Positions 8,718-16,820 are shown, numbered from the stretch's first letter. The stretch: DNA of 21,230 bases from Gelidibacter sp038243395 (GCA_038243395.1 JBBSRC010000079.1:1-21230); one strand, 5' to 3'. Numbers and translations are program-made. The notes: generated from the sequence alone by a model not told the origin.

Positions 8718-10136
8718 ATGAACTGGGAGCAATTATTATCATTAAAACGATTTGGAGACACGCACAAACGCATTCGCAAAGAACAGGACGAAACGCGTTT
8801 GGGTTTTGAGGTAGATTATGATCGTGTCATTTTCTCTTCAGAATTTAGAAGTCTTCAGGATAAAACTCAAGTCATTCCATTGTCTCAAATTGATTTTGTA
8901 CATACACGTTTGACACACAGTCTGGAGGTTAGCGTGGTTGGACGAAGTTTGGGACGTCGTGTTGGCCAAAAAGTATTGGCAAAATACCCACATCTTCAAA
9001 ATATCCATGGTTATCAGGCCAATGATTTCGGCGCTATTGTGGCGGCAGCTGCCTTGGCTCATGATATTGGGAATCCACCGTTTGGGCATTCTGGAGAAAA
9101 GGCGATCGGCGAATTTTTTAAAAATGGCAAAGGCAAACATTTCCAAACGCATCTAACCGCTAAAGAATATCAAGATTTATGTGATTTTGAAGGTAATGCC
9201 AATGGCTTTAAAATATTAACTGAAAGCCGCGTTGGTCGGTTAGGTGGTTTGCGCCTCAGTTATGCCACGCTTGGAGCTTTTACTAAATATCCTAAAGAGT
9301 CCCTACCTAAAAAGCCATCGTCTCATATTGCCGATAAGAAATATGGATTTTTTCAAAGTGAAAAAGAGGCTTTTGTTGAGGTTGCTGATGAACTCGGACT
9401 CTTAAAACGTACAGAGAATAAAGATCTAAGCTATTCCCGACATCCTTTGGCATTTCTCGTAGAAGCAGCGGACGATATTTGTTACACGATTATCGATTTT
9501 GAAGATGGTATCAACCTCGGTTTGATCGATGAAGAATATGCATTGGAATATCTGATTAAATTAGTAAGAGATACGATCAATACGAATAATTATCATGCCT
9601 TATCTAATACGGAAGACCGCATCAGCTATTTGCGTGCTTTGGCAATCAGCACTTTAATCAATGAAACGGTCGAGTTGTTTATGACTCATGAAGACGATAT
9701 TCTCAGTGGAAAATTTGAAAAAGCTTTATTGGACGTTTCTAAATATCAAGCGCAGATAAAAGATATTATTAAACTCAGCGTTGAAAAAGTATATCAATCC
9801 GAAGAAGTCATTGATAAAGAAATAGCAGGATTTAAAATCGTTGATGGTATTCTTGATGTTTTCACAGATACTATTGTTAACCACCATCAAGGAACCTTGA
9901 GTAACTATCATATGTTAATTCTTAAAATATTTCCGTCAACATTAGATTTGAATCAGGGGAGTTTGTATGACAGCATATTAGGCATTTGTAATTATGTGGC
10001 TAAATTCTCAGATAGTAAAGCCATTTTAACGCATAAGAAATTGAGAGGCACACATTTTAAATACATTTTGCCGTTTAAATTTACATTTAATCGGGATTTG
10101 TGTATATTTGAAATAATCCTAACCCACTCATTATGA
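8718..10136 (+). CDS. dgt: HD-domain deoxyguanosinetriphosphate triphosphohydrolase (dNTPase)
   Basis: The 472-residue enzyme belongs to the dGTPase family, which splits dNTPs into deoxynucleoside and triphosphate and so controls dNTP pools. The HD metal site is visible: H67 in HTRLTHSLEV and H115-D116 in LAHDIGNPPFGHSGE (113-127). The family's EFRSLQDKTQV segment (42-52) and later ADDICYTIIDFEDG also fit. Length is near the family norm for this group (about 440-470). The last 30 or so residues, after KLRGTHF, do not look family-like and may be a C-terminal run-on: moving one base out of frame there meets a TAA at once. The gene shares its stop region with the small gene at 10133 and is divergent from the receptor gene, with which it shares the upstream region. 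The ATG at 8718 gives the usual MNWEQLLSLKRFGD start. Confidence 0.93.
   Translation: MNWEQLLSLKRFGDTHKRIRKEQDETRLGFEVDYDRVIFSSEFRSLQDKTQVIPLSQIDFVHTRLTHSLEVSVVGRSLGRRVGQKVLAKYPHLQNIHGYQANDFGAIVAAAALAHDIGNPPFGHSGEKAIGEFFKNGKGKHFQTHLTAKEYQDLCDFEGNANGFKILTESRVGRLGGLRLSYATLGAFTKYPKESLPKKPSSHIADKKYGFFQSEKEAFVEVADELGLLKRTENKDLSYSRHPLAFLVEAADDICYTIIDFEDGINLGLIDEEYALEYLIKLVRDTINTNNYHALSNTEDRISYLRALAISTLINETVELFMTHEDDILSGKFEKALLDVSKYQAQIKDIIKLSVEKVYQSEEVIDKEIAGFKIVDGILDVFTDTIVNHHQGTLSNYHMLILKIFPSTLDLNQGSLYDSILGICNYVAKFSDSKAILTHKKLRGTHFKYILPFKFTFNRDLCIFEIILTHSL
10103..10110 (+). promoter_or_regulatory. Exact TAnnTTTG -7 element ahead of the small membrane peptide gene
   Basis: TATATTTG (10103-10110) matches the Bacteroidota -7 box fully and lies inside the 3' end of the dNTPase gene, 22 bases before the ATG at 10133. 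No clear -33 TTG is present at 18-20 bases upstream (TTT is found there). It could give the small gene its own transcript. Confidence 0.35.
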
Positions 10137-10288
10137 AAAAGAATGCTTTTGGCGCTATAATAATCATGCTGATAACTATCGCTTTTTTATTTGTACTTAA
10201 TGATCTTTCAAAGTCGAACGATCAAATTCATGCTAACGCACATAAAACCAATCAGACATCCGATTTAGTCGGACTCGATCGCGAGTAA
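10133..10288 (+). CDS. Small single-pass membrane peptide (51 aa), hypothetical
   Basis: The frame starts at ATG 10133, overlapping the TGA stop of the dNTPase gene (ATGA arrangement), and ends at TAA 10286-10288. The product begins MKKNAFG, followed by a hydrophobic segment (residues about 6-22: GAIIIMLITIAFLFVL) and a polar Asn/His/Asp-rich tail ending GLDRE. It looks like a signal-anchored small inner-membrane protein. The ATGA overlap suggests translational coupling with the dNTPase, and a -7 box just upstream allows separate expression. Its last 24 bases overlap the 3' end of the convergent dxs gene. No family is recognised. The case rests on start placement and the clean TM segment; chance is possible at this length. 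Confidence 0.5.
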   Translation: MKKNAFGAIIIMLITIAFLFVLNDLSKSNDQIHANAHKTNQTSDLVGLDRE

Positions 10289-12043
10289 GGCAACTTTTAG
10301 ACTTTTGACGATATGATCGGGGTCCAATTGTGCCAATTGTTGCAATTGAGCAACACTTCCTTGTTCCACGAAAACATCAGGAATACCTAATATTTTTATG
10401 GGGATATGATAATTATGTTCTGCGGCAAACTCTAAAATTGTTGATCCAAATCCGCCTTTGACAGTGCCATCTTCAACGGTAATGACATATTTAAAAGCTT
10501 TGAAAATCTCATGTAGAAGTGCTTCGTCCAAAGGTTTTACAAAACGCATATCGTAATGTGCAATGAGATCTTTAGCCTCTATTTCTGAAATTGCTTCTTT
10601 CGCGTTTTGGGCAATATATCCGACGGTTAAAACAGCAATATCTTTCCCTTCCTTAAGTATTTGACCTTTTCCAATTTCCAGCTTTTTAAAAGGTAGTTTC
10701 CAATCAGGAATCACACCATAGCCACGCGGATATCTTATCGCGATGGGATTTTGAAGTCCCAATTGGGCAGTGTACATGATGTTGCGTAATTCAGTTTCGT
10801 CGCGAGGTGCAAAAATGATGAGGTTTGGAATGCATCTTAAATACGCCATATCAAAAACGCCGTGATGGGTTGCGCCATCTTCACCAACCAATCCTGCACG
10901 ATCCAAACAAAAAATAACCGGTAAATTTTGTAAGGCGACATCATGAATCACTTGGTCATAGGCACGCTGTAAAAACGTAGAATAAATATTGCAAAAAACA
11001 ACCATGCCTTGTGTAGCCATTCCTGCGGATAAAGTCACGGCATGCTGCTCTGCAATGCCCACATCAAAAGCACGATCTGGCATTTGATCCATCATGAATT
11101 TTAAGGAACTTCCAGTGGGCATTGCTGGTGTAATGCCAACAATTTTCGGGTTTTGTTCTGCTAATTCAACTATGGTTAGTCCAAAGACATCCTGAAATTT
11201 TGTAAGTGCCGATGCCGATTTTGTAATCAATTCGCCCGTTGAGGAGTCGAATTTTCCCGGAGCATGATAGGTTACCTGGTTTTCCTCAGCTTGTTTTAAG
11301 CCTTTTCCTTTAGTGGTAATGACATGTAGAAACTTAGGACCTTTCACGGTTTTTAACCGTTGAAGCTCCTTGATGATTGCGTTGATATCATGACCGTCGA
11401 TTGGTCCGGTATAATTAAAGTTTAAGGCTTCAAAAATATTATCTTGTTTTTCGGTTCCTTTTTTAACATTGGTCAAATATTGTTTGAGCGCGCCCACACT
11501 TGGATCGATCCCAATGGCATTATCGTTAAGGATGACCAATAAATTAGCGTCAGTAACGCCAGCATGGTTAAGGCCTTCAAAAGCCATTCCGCTGGCAATG
11601 GAGGCGTCGCCAATAATGGCCACATGCTGTCTGTCTTCGCCTTTTAGTTGTGAGGCAATTGCCATTCCTAATGTGGCCGAAATTGAGGTAGAGGAGTGTC
11701 CAACTCCAAAAGTATCATAATCACTCTCCTCCCGTTTTGGAAAACCGCTGATACCATGGAGCTGGCGGTTCGTATGAAAAATAGCTTTTCTACCGGTTAA
11801 AAGTTTGTGACCATAAGCTTGATGGCCAACATCCCAAACCAATAAATCTTGGGGCGTATTAAAGACATAATGTAGAGCGATGGTCAATTCTACAACTCCT
11901 AAGCTTGCACCTAAGTGTCCTTCTTTGGTGGCTACGATATCAATAATAAATTCTCGCAACTCTTTAGCAAGTTGCGGTAAATCGGATTGATTTAAAGCCC
12001 TTAGATCTGAAGGGAAATTGATATGATCCAATAATTTTTTCAT
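10265..12043 (-). CDS. dxs: 1-deoxy-D-xylulose-5-phosphate synthase
   Basis: The 592-residue thiamine-diphosphate enzyme condenses pyruvate and glyceraldehyde 3-phosphate, the first step of the MEP isoprenoid pathway, in the cytoplasm. Visible landmarks are GHQAYGHK (73-80), GHSSTSISA (115-123), the TPP/Mg motif GDASIASGM through ILNDN (145-175), the catalytic glutamate E332 in GIAEQHAV, and the C-terminal transketolase domain (VEDGTVKGGFGS). It is about 30 residues shorter than the E. coli enzyme, mainly in the loop after residue 180, as is usual in Bacteroidota. It is divergent from tadA; its -7 box ends only 7 bases before the ATG, which suggests a nearly leaderless mRNA. The 3' end overlaps the small gene at 10133-10288. 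Confidence 0.97.
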   Translation of the reverse strand: MKKLLDHINFPSDLRALNQSDLPQLAKELREFIIDIVATKEGHLGASLGVVELTIALHYVFNTPQDLLVWDVGHQAYGHKLLTGRKAIFHTNRQLHGISGFPKREESDYDTFGVGHSSTSISATLGMAIASQLKGEDRQHVAIIGDASIASGMAFEGLNHAGVTDANLLVILNDNAIGIDPSVGALKQYLTNVKKGTEKQDNIFEALNFNYTGPIDGHDINAIIKELQRLKTVKGPKFLHVITTKGKGLKQAEENQVTYHAPGKFDSSTGELITKSASALTKFQDVFGLTIVELAEQNPKIVGITPAMPTGSSLKFMMDQMPDRAFDVGIAEQHAVTLSAGMATQGMVVFCNIYSTFLQRAYDQVIHDVALQNLPVIFCLDRAGLVGEDGATHHGVFDMAYLRCIPNLIIFAPRDETELRNIMYTAQLGLQNPIAIRYPRGYGVIPDWKLPFKKLEIGKGQILKEGKDIAVLTVGYIAQNAKEAISEIEAKDLIAHYDMRFVKPLDEALLHEIFKAFKYVITVEDGTVKGGFGSTILEFAAEHNYHIPIKILGIPDVFVEQGSVAQLQQLAQLDPDHIVKSLKVALLAIESD

Positions 12044-12050
12044 CTGATTA

Positions 12051-12058
12051 CAAATGTA
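12051..12058 (-). promoter_or_regulatory. Candidate -7 element of dxs (near-leaderless)
   Basis: On the minus strand TACATTTG (12058-12051) matches TAnnTTTG exactly. Its last base lies 7 bases before the dxs ATG (12043), so transcription would start a few bases from the start codon. No TTG is seen at the -33 spacing. Confidence 0.45.
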
Positions 12059-12071
12059 ACATTACAAATTG

Positions 12072-12079
12072 TATTTTTG
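12072..12079 (+). promoter_or_regulatory. Candidate -7 element of tadA
   Basis: TATTTTTG (12072-12079) matches TAnnTTTG exactly, 25 bases before the GTG start. A second near match, TAACCTTTG (12086-12094, one base too long in the spacer), follows. No -33 TTG is found at the usual distance. Confidence 0.4.
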
Positions 12080-12104
12080 ATTTTTAACCTTTGAAGATTG
12101 CCTC

Positions 12105-12554
12105 GTGGAAAATCCTTTTGACGACATTTATTTTATGAAAAAAGCTTTGCAGGAAGCTGAAATTGCTTTTGATAAAGGCGAGATTCCTGTGGGTGCGGTA
12201 ATTGTAATAGACAACCGAATTATTGCAAGAGCGCATAATTTAACCGAACTTCTTACGGATGTCACTGCACATGCCGAAATGCAGGCGATCACCGCGGCTT
12301 CTAACTTTTTGGGTGGAAAATACCTCACCAATTGTACGCTTTACGTCACTTTCGAACCTTGCCAAATGTGCGCAGGAGCATTGTATTGGAGTCAAATAAG
12401 CAAAATCGTGTACGGTGCAACGGATAGTGAAAGAGGCTGTATAGCATTAAATACCAAACTCCACCCAAAAACAAAAATGATTGGAGGTGTTTTAGCAGAA
12501 GAATCTGCGCAATTATTAAAACGTTTCTTTATTCAAAAACGAAACCTGAATTAA
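12105..12554 (+). CDS. tadA: tRNA-specific adenosine deaminase
   Basis: The 149-residue zinc deaminase of the CDA/TadA fold converts the wobble adenosine A34 of tRNA-Arg(ACG) to inosine. The active site is complete: H56 and the proton-shuttling E58 in TAHAEMQAI, and P85-C86-x-x-C89 in EPCQMCAGAL. GEIPVGAVIV (25-34) and the KTKMIGGVL region are family-typical. The start is taken as GTG 12105 because MENPFDDIYFMKKALQEAE is the usual N terminus in this group; the next ATG (12135) would remove ten residues of it. The 3' end overlaps the convergent small membrane gene by 4 bases. Confidence 0.95.
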   Translation: MENPFDDIYFMKKALQEAEIAFDKGEIPVGAVIVIDNRIIARAHNLTELLTDVTAHAEMQAITAASNFLGGKYLTNCTLYVTFEPCQMCAGALYWSQISKIVYGATDSERGCIALNTKLHPKTKMIGGVLAEESAQLLKRFFIQKRNLN

Positions 12555-12787
12555 AATTTTTTCTCCTTTCCTTTCTCGCGCATTTTGTCGAGATTTTCTT
12601 TAGTTAGCATATAATCCTTAAAGCTTTTATCTTTCCATCGGTAAAAAGCAAACAATGGAAATACAACAAAAAATAAACCCGCGACCCCAAAGCCGATCAT
12701 TTTTTGAGAATATTCAGATTCAAAAATAAACCCTCCCGCAACACTGCCTAAGGAAAGAATTGATAAGATTATTATTAGATATTTCAT
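12551..12787 (-). CDS. Small two-TM membrane protein, hypothetical
   Basis: The 78-residue product has two hydrophobic segments (about 2-22 and 30-49) and a charged C-terminal tail rich in Lys and Glu (KDYMLTKENLDKMREKGKEKKF). Its ATG overlaps the TAA of the upstream CLC channel gene by one base (TAATG), a common sign of translational coupling, so it is probably expressed with the channel and aspS. No function is recognised. Its 3' end overlaps tadA by 4 bases on the other strand. Confidence 0.8.
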   Translation of the reverse strand: MKYLIIILSILSLGSVAGGFIFESEYSQKMIGFGVAGLFFVVFPLFAFYRWKDKSFKDYMLTKENLDKMREKGKEKKF

Positions 12788-14589
12788 TATTTATTAAAGT
12801 TAATCAGCTCTTCTCTGTAAGCTGTTAATAATTTGGATTTTGAAACAAACCCATCATATTTCCCCTTTTTGATGACGGGAAGATTCCATGCTCCTGAATT
12901 TTGAAATTTTTCCATAACCTTTTGCATAGAATCTTCTTCAAAGACAATGACATCAGGAGGATTGTGTAAATAGTCTTCCACAAAAGTAGTGTCATATAAG
13001 TTTTGATCAAATAGCATTTCTCGAATATCATCTAATAAAATAATACCCAAAAACTGATTCTCGGAATCCGTTACAGGAAATAAATTTCGTGCCGATTTTG
13101 ATACGCCGGTTTGAAGCATTTCGCCAAATGTCATTTTTGGATCCAACCGAATAAAATTTCTTTCAATCACGTTTTCAAGGCGCATGGTGGTTAAAACATT
13201 CTTATCTCTATCGTGAGTTATCAAATCGCCTCTTTCCGCCAATTCACGCGTGTAAATGGTGTGTTCCATATAATTTTTAGTAATCATAAAGGAGATGGCC
13301 ACTGTAATCATTAAGGGTAAGAATAGCGCATAGCCGCCCGTAATTTCAGCAATTAAGAATATGGCGGTTAAAGGTGCATGAATTACTCCGGCAATCAAGC
13401 CTGCCATGCCAACCAACGTAAAATTAGCTTCAGAAACTTGAAATCCTAAACCTAAATTATTTAAAATCTTGGCAATAACATTCCCCAATGCGCTTCCCAT
13501 AACCATTGTAGGGACAATAACACCGCCGACACCACCTGCGGCAAAAGTAGTGGTCATGGCAATGACCTTAAATAGTGTAAATCCTAAAAGCAGAACAATG
13601 ACGACCCACACATTATCTAAGTATTTATCAAAAGGATTGGAGCCTAAAGCGTTTAAATAATTCCCGTTAAATAAATCGCGCGTAAAGCTTAATCCTTCCC
13701 CATAAAGTGGCGGAATTAAATAAAGCATGATCCCGATCGCTAACCCACCAACCAATAATTTGACAAAGCGCGTTTTAAATCGGTCGAAGAAAGCATAGAT
13801 GGCAAAATAGATTTTTGTAAAATAAAGAGAGGCAATCCCAGTACCAATGCCCAAAATGATGTAAAACACCATGTCATGCATCGAAAATTTATCTGAAACC
13901 ACAAAGTCAAACAATACTTCTCTTCCTAAGAAAAAGTAAGAGGTCAAAATCGAGAAAATTGAAGCGATCAATAAAGGCAATAAAGAGGCGAATGCCAGAT
14001 CAAGACTAAACACTTCAATGGCAAAAACAATGCCCGCTATTGGCGATTTAAACATGGATGCCATCGCAGCTGCAGTTGCGCAGGCAATCAATAAGGTTCT
14101 CGTTTTTCGATCCACGCGTAGCAGTCGGCTTAAATTGGAGCTCAATGCAGATCCGGAAGTTATGGCGGGCCCTAATAACCCGACCGATCCACCAAATCCT
14201 ACGGTAATTGGCGCCAATATTAACGGATGATAAATGAGTTTATAAGACAATAGTCCCTTTTGTCGCAATAAAGAATACAGCAGCGACGGAATCGCCCGTT
14301 TTATAAAAGGTGGAATGGAAGGCTCGAGTTGCTTTTTTATAAAATATTTTTTAAAGAGATAGATGAGAAGCAGCCCAACAACAGGTAAAATAAAATACAG
14401 TTGATTTTGAGAAATAACAATTCCTTTCTCTAAACCCGCTTGGATGGCAAACGTTATATTTTTTAAAAATACCGATGCCAAGCCAACCAATAAGCCGACC
14501 AAGCTACAAAGAATATAGACAAAGTTTTTTTGTGAGATATATTTATATCTCAAGGTCAAAAAACGCTTTAAAGACTTTTGATTTGGCAT
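12787..14589 (-). CDS. CLC-family anion channel with C-terminal CBS pair; both transport glutamates appear absent
   Basis: The 600-residue polytopic protein has the CLC fold (about 25-450) and two cytosolic CBS domains (about 465-595: DLITHDRDKNVLTTMRLENVI, FPVTDSENQFLGIILLDDI, NLPVIKKGKYDGFVSKS). By-eye comparison with E. coli ClcA: the GSGIP serine corresponds to S91 (PSIPP); the GREGP loop is GLLGP (137-141), so gating Glu148 is L139; Glu203 corresponds to V193 in AIEVF; GIFAP corresponds to GGVIVP (355-360); and pore Tyr445 corresponds to Y446. Loss of both glutamates is the pattern of channel-type CLCs rather than H+/Cl- exchangers. The gene follows aspS on the same strand after 42 bp containing a hairpin, and is coupled to the small gene downstream. 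Family assignment is strong; mode of transport is inferred. Confidence 0.93.
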   Translation of the reverse strand: MPNQKSLKRFLTLRYKYISQKNFVYILCSLVGLLVGLASVFLKNITFAIQAGLEKGIVISQNQLYFILPVVGLLLIYLFKKYFIKKQLEPSIPPFIKRAIPSLLYSLLRQKGLLSYKLIYHPLILAPITVGFGGSVGLLGPAITSGSALSSNLSRLLRVDRKTRTLLIACATAAAMASMFKSPIAGIVFAIEVFSLDLAFASLLPLLIASIFSILTSYFFLGREVLFDFVVSDKFSMHDMVFYIILGIGTGIASLYFTKIYFAIYAFFDRFKTRFVKLLVGGLAIGIMLYLIPPLYGEGLSFTRDLFNGNYLNALGSNPFDKYLDNVWVVIVLLLGFTLFKVIAMTTTFAAGGVGGVIVPTMVMGSALGNVIAKILNNLGLGFQVSEANFTLVGMAGLIAGVIHAPLTAIFLIAEITGGYALFLPLMITVAISFMITKNYMEHTIYTRELAERGDLITHDRDKNVLTTMRLENVIERNFIRLDPKMTFGEMLQTGVSKSARNLFPVTDSENQFLGIILLDDIREMLFDQNLYDTTFVEDYLHNPPDVIVFEEDSMQKVMEKFQNSGAWNLPVIKKGKYDGFVSKSKLLTAYREELINFNK

Positions 14590-14603
14590 CGTATTATATA
14601 AAG

Positions 14604-14624
14604 AGTCCTGCGTAATGCAGGACT
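14604..14624 (-). terminator. Intercistronic hairpin between aspS and the CLC gene
   Basis: AGTCCTGC (14604-14611) pairs with GCAGGACT (14617-14624) around a 5-base loop. On the minus strand the following bases are CTTTATATAAT, a poor U tract. It may be a weak terminator or attenuator that lowers expression of the CLC gene relative to aspS, or an RNA-processing/stability element. Confidence 0.5.
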
Positions 14625-14631
14625 TAACAAA

Positions 14632-16386
14632 TTATGATTTTAAATTGAGTTGTAGGCTTAATTCTTCTAATTGTTTGGCGTCAATCGGCGCGGGTGCGTC
14701 AATCATCACATCGCGACCAGAATTGTTTTTTGGAAATGCAATAAAATCACGAATGGTTTCTTGACCACTCAAAATCGCCACCAATCTATCCAAACCAAAT
14801 GCCAGTCCACCGTGAGGAGGTGCGCCATATTGAAAAGCATCCATCAAGAATCCGAATTGCGCTTTAGCTTCTTCAGGCGTGAATCCTAAATAGTCAAACA
14901 TCAAGGCTTGAGTGTTTTTGTCGTGAATTCTAATAGAACCACCTCCAATTTCGTTACCATTCAATACTAAGTCGTAGGCATTGGCTTTTACAGCACCAGG
15001 GTCGGTTTTTAAGAGTTCCAACTGTCCGGGCTTTGGAGCAGTAAATGGATGGTGCATGGCATGAAAACGTTTGGTGTCTTCATCCCATTCCAATAATGGA
15101 AAATCCACTACCCACAACGGTGCAAATACTTTAGGATCGCGCAAACCCAAACGGGTTGCCAATTCCATACGCAAGGCACTTAATTGCGTTCTCACTTTAT
15201 GTGCGTCTCCTGAGAGTACGCAAACGAGGTCTCCAGGTTTGGCACCAGTAATTTCGGCCCATTTGGTTAAATCATCTTGATCATAAAATTTATCAACTGA
15301 TGATTTATGAGAGCCATCCTCATTGTAACGTGAATAGATCATTCCTAAAGCGCCAACTTGCGGACGTTTTACCCAATCGATCAGTTGGTCAATTTCTTTA
15401 CGGGTGTAGCTGTTTCCTCCAGGAACTGCAATACCTACTACCAATTCTGCAGCATTGAATACACCAAAATCTTTGTGTTGTGCTACGGCATTCAATTCTC
15501 CAAACTCCATCCCAAAACGGATGTCTGGTTTGTCGTTGCCATACTTTTGCATGGCTTCATCATAAGTCATCCGTGGGAATTTCTCGATTTCGATCCCATT
15601 AACTTCTTTTAATAAATGACGGGTTAATCCTTCAAAAGCAATAAGGATATCTTCTTGCTCCACAAAAGCCATTTCACAGTCAATTTGTGTGAATTCCGGC
15701 TGTCTGTCGGCGCGTAAATCTTCATCCCTAAAACATTTCACGATCTGAAAATATTTATCCATCCCGCCAACCATCAATAGTTGTTTGAAAGTTTGCGGAC
15801 TTTGCGGAAGCGCATAAAATTGCCCTTCATTCATTCGGCTTGGGACGACAAAATCACGAGCGCCTTCTGGGGTTGACTTTATTAAATAAGGAGTTTCCAC
15901 TTCTATAAACCCTTCTCTAGATAAATAGTTACGTACCTCTTGTGCGACTTTGGCTCTAAAGATTAAGTTGTTTTTAACAGGATTTCTGCGGATGTCCAAG
16001 TAGCGATACTTCATACGTAATTCCTCCCCACCATCAGTATCATCTTCGATAGTAAATGGCGGAAGAAGTGACGCATTTAGGACAGTCAATTCCGACACCA
16101 AAATTTCGATATCGCCAGTTGGTATGTTTGGATTTTTGGAAGCGCGTTCAATAACGGTGCCTTTAACTTGAATGACGAATTCACGACCCAGGTTTTGTGC
16201 TTGTTCCATCAAGGATTTTGAGCTTCGTTCTTCGTCAAATACAAGTTGGGTAATACCATAACGGTCGCGTAAATCGATCCAAAGCATGAATCCTTTATCG
16301 CGTGTGCGTTGTACCCATCCTGAAAGTGTAACCTCATTATCGATATATGATGCTCTTAGCTCACCACAATTATGACTTCTATACAT
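14632..16386 (-). CDS. aspS: Aspartyl-tRNA synthetase
   Basis: The 584-residue class II synthetase (E. coli form 590) charges tRNA-Asp. It has the N-terminal OB-fold anticodon-binding domain (MYRSHNCGELRAS, GWVQRTRDKGFMLWIDLRDR), motif 2 FRDEDLRADRQPEFTQID at 219-236, the bacterial GAD insertion (about 280-410) and motif 3 (GGLAFGLDRLVAIL, near 535-548). The start at ATG 16386 gives the canonical N terminus, 18 bases after an exact -7 box, so the leader is short. It is the first gene of a likely aspS-CLC-small membrane protein operon. Whether the enzyme also charges tRNA-Asn was not determined. Confidence 0.97.
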   Translation of the reverse strand: MYRSHNCGELRASYIDNEVTLSGWVQRTRDKGFMLWIDLRDRYGITQLVFDEERSSKSLMEQAQNLGREFVIQVKGTVIERASKNPNIPTGDIEILVSELTVLNASLLPPFTIEDDTDGGEELRMKYRYLDIRRNPVKNNLIFRAKVAQEVRNYLSREGFIEVETPYLIKSTPEGARDFVVPSRMNEGQFYALPQSPQTFKQLLMVGGMDKYFQIVKCFRDEDLRADRQPEFTQIDCEMAFVEQEDILIAFEGLTRHLLKEVNGIEIEKFPRMTYDEAMQKYGNDKPDIRFGMEFGELNAVAQHKDFGVFNAAELVVGIAVPGGNSYTRKEIDQLIDWVKRPQVGALGMIYSRYNEDGSHKSSVDKFYDQDDLTKWAEITGAKPGDLVCVLSGDAHKVRTQLSALRMELATRLGLRDPKVFAPLWVVDFPLLEWDEDTKRFHAMHHPFTAPKPGQLELLKTDPGAVKANAYDLVLNGNEIGGGSIRIHDKNTQALMFDYLGFTPEEAKAQFGFLMDAFQYGAPPHGGLAFGLDRLVAILSGQETIRDFIAFPKNNSGRDVMIDAPAPIDAKQLEELSLQLNLKS

Positions 16387-16403
16387 ATGTAAAAATTGAA
16401 GTG

Positions 16404-16433
16404 CAAATTTAATGAAGTTATGTGAGTATCAAA
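16404..16433 (-). promoter_or_regulatory. Promoter of the aspS operon
   Basis: On the minus strand TTTG (16433-16430), 18 bases, then TAAATTTG (16411-16404). Both boxes match the Bacteroidota consensus TTTG / TAnnTTTG without mismatch. Transcription would begin near 16398, about 12 bases before the aspS ATG. It is the best-formed promoter in the window. Confidence 0.7.
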
Positions 16434-16484
16434 TAAAAAGCGAAAACAATTGTTTGTGTTTCGGTCATCTCAGAAAGTCCTGTG

Positions 16485-16780
16485 TTATTCAGGCAATTGA
16501 CCTATTTGGTTGAGTTCAATTTCTAACAGTCGTGCAGATTCAAACTTGGTAATATCCACGACATAAGTTTTTGAAATGGAATCGTGCCATCCTTTGCTCT
16601 TAACACCAAAAAATACAAGGCAATAAAAAGGATCATTCTGCATGAACTTCGAATAAAAATATCTTTGGGAGTCGATACTTCTCCATTATTCTTAATGGCT
16701 TTGGTATGACTAAAATATTTCCCTAATGAATTAAAGGTGTGTCAAATATACTTTTCTGGTCTAGAATTAAGAAGACTCAT
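16485..16780 (-). pseudogene. Decayed small gene, about 98 codons, with a nonsense codon and a frameshift
   Basis: From ATG 16780 the minus strand reads MSLLNSRPEKYI, then an in-frame TGA (16744-16742), then HTFNSLGKYFSHTKAIKNNG in the same frame. Near 16690 the protein-like reading moves to another frame, which continues DSQRYFYSKFMQNDPFYC and WHDSISKTYVVDITKFESAR to a TAA at 16487-16485. One extra base at the junction would join the pieces into 99 codons including the TGA. The charged, well-mixed composition of the last 60 residues argues for former coding sequence. No family is recognised. It lies behind the aspS promoter on the same strand. An ATG at FMQND could still make a 45-residue peptide. 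Confidence 0.45.
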
Positions 16781-16820
16781 TTTCAATTTTTAAAAAGAGC
16801 TGTTTGTTGAGATTAGAGAT

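Noticed and set aside
8838..9152. Minus-strand frame of 104 codons opposite dgt
   Set aside because: Antisense shadow of the HD-domain region; composition is not protein-like and no start context is seen.
12128..12331. Minus-strand frame of 67 codons opposite tadA
   Set aside because: Antisense shadow of the well-supported tadA gene; no recognisable product.
16742..16744. TGA read as selenocysteine in the small minus-strand frame
   Set aside because: No selenoprotein context is seen and a separate frameshift lies downstream, so decay is simpler.
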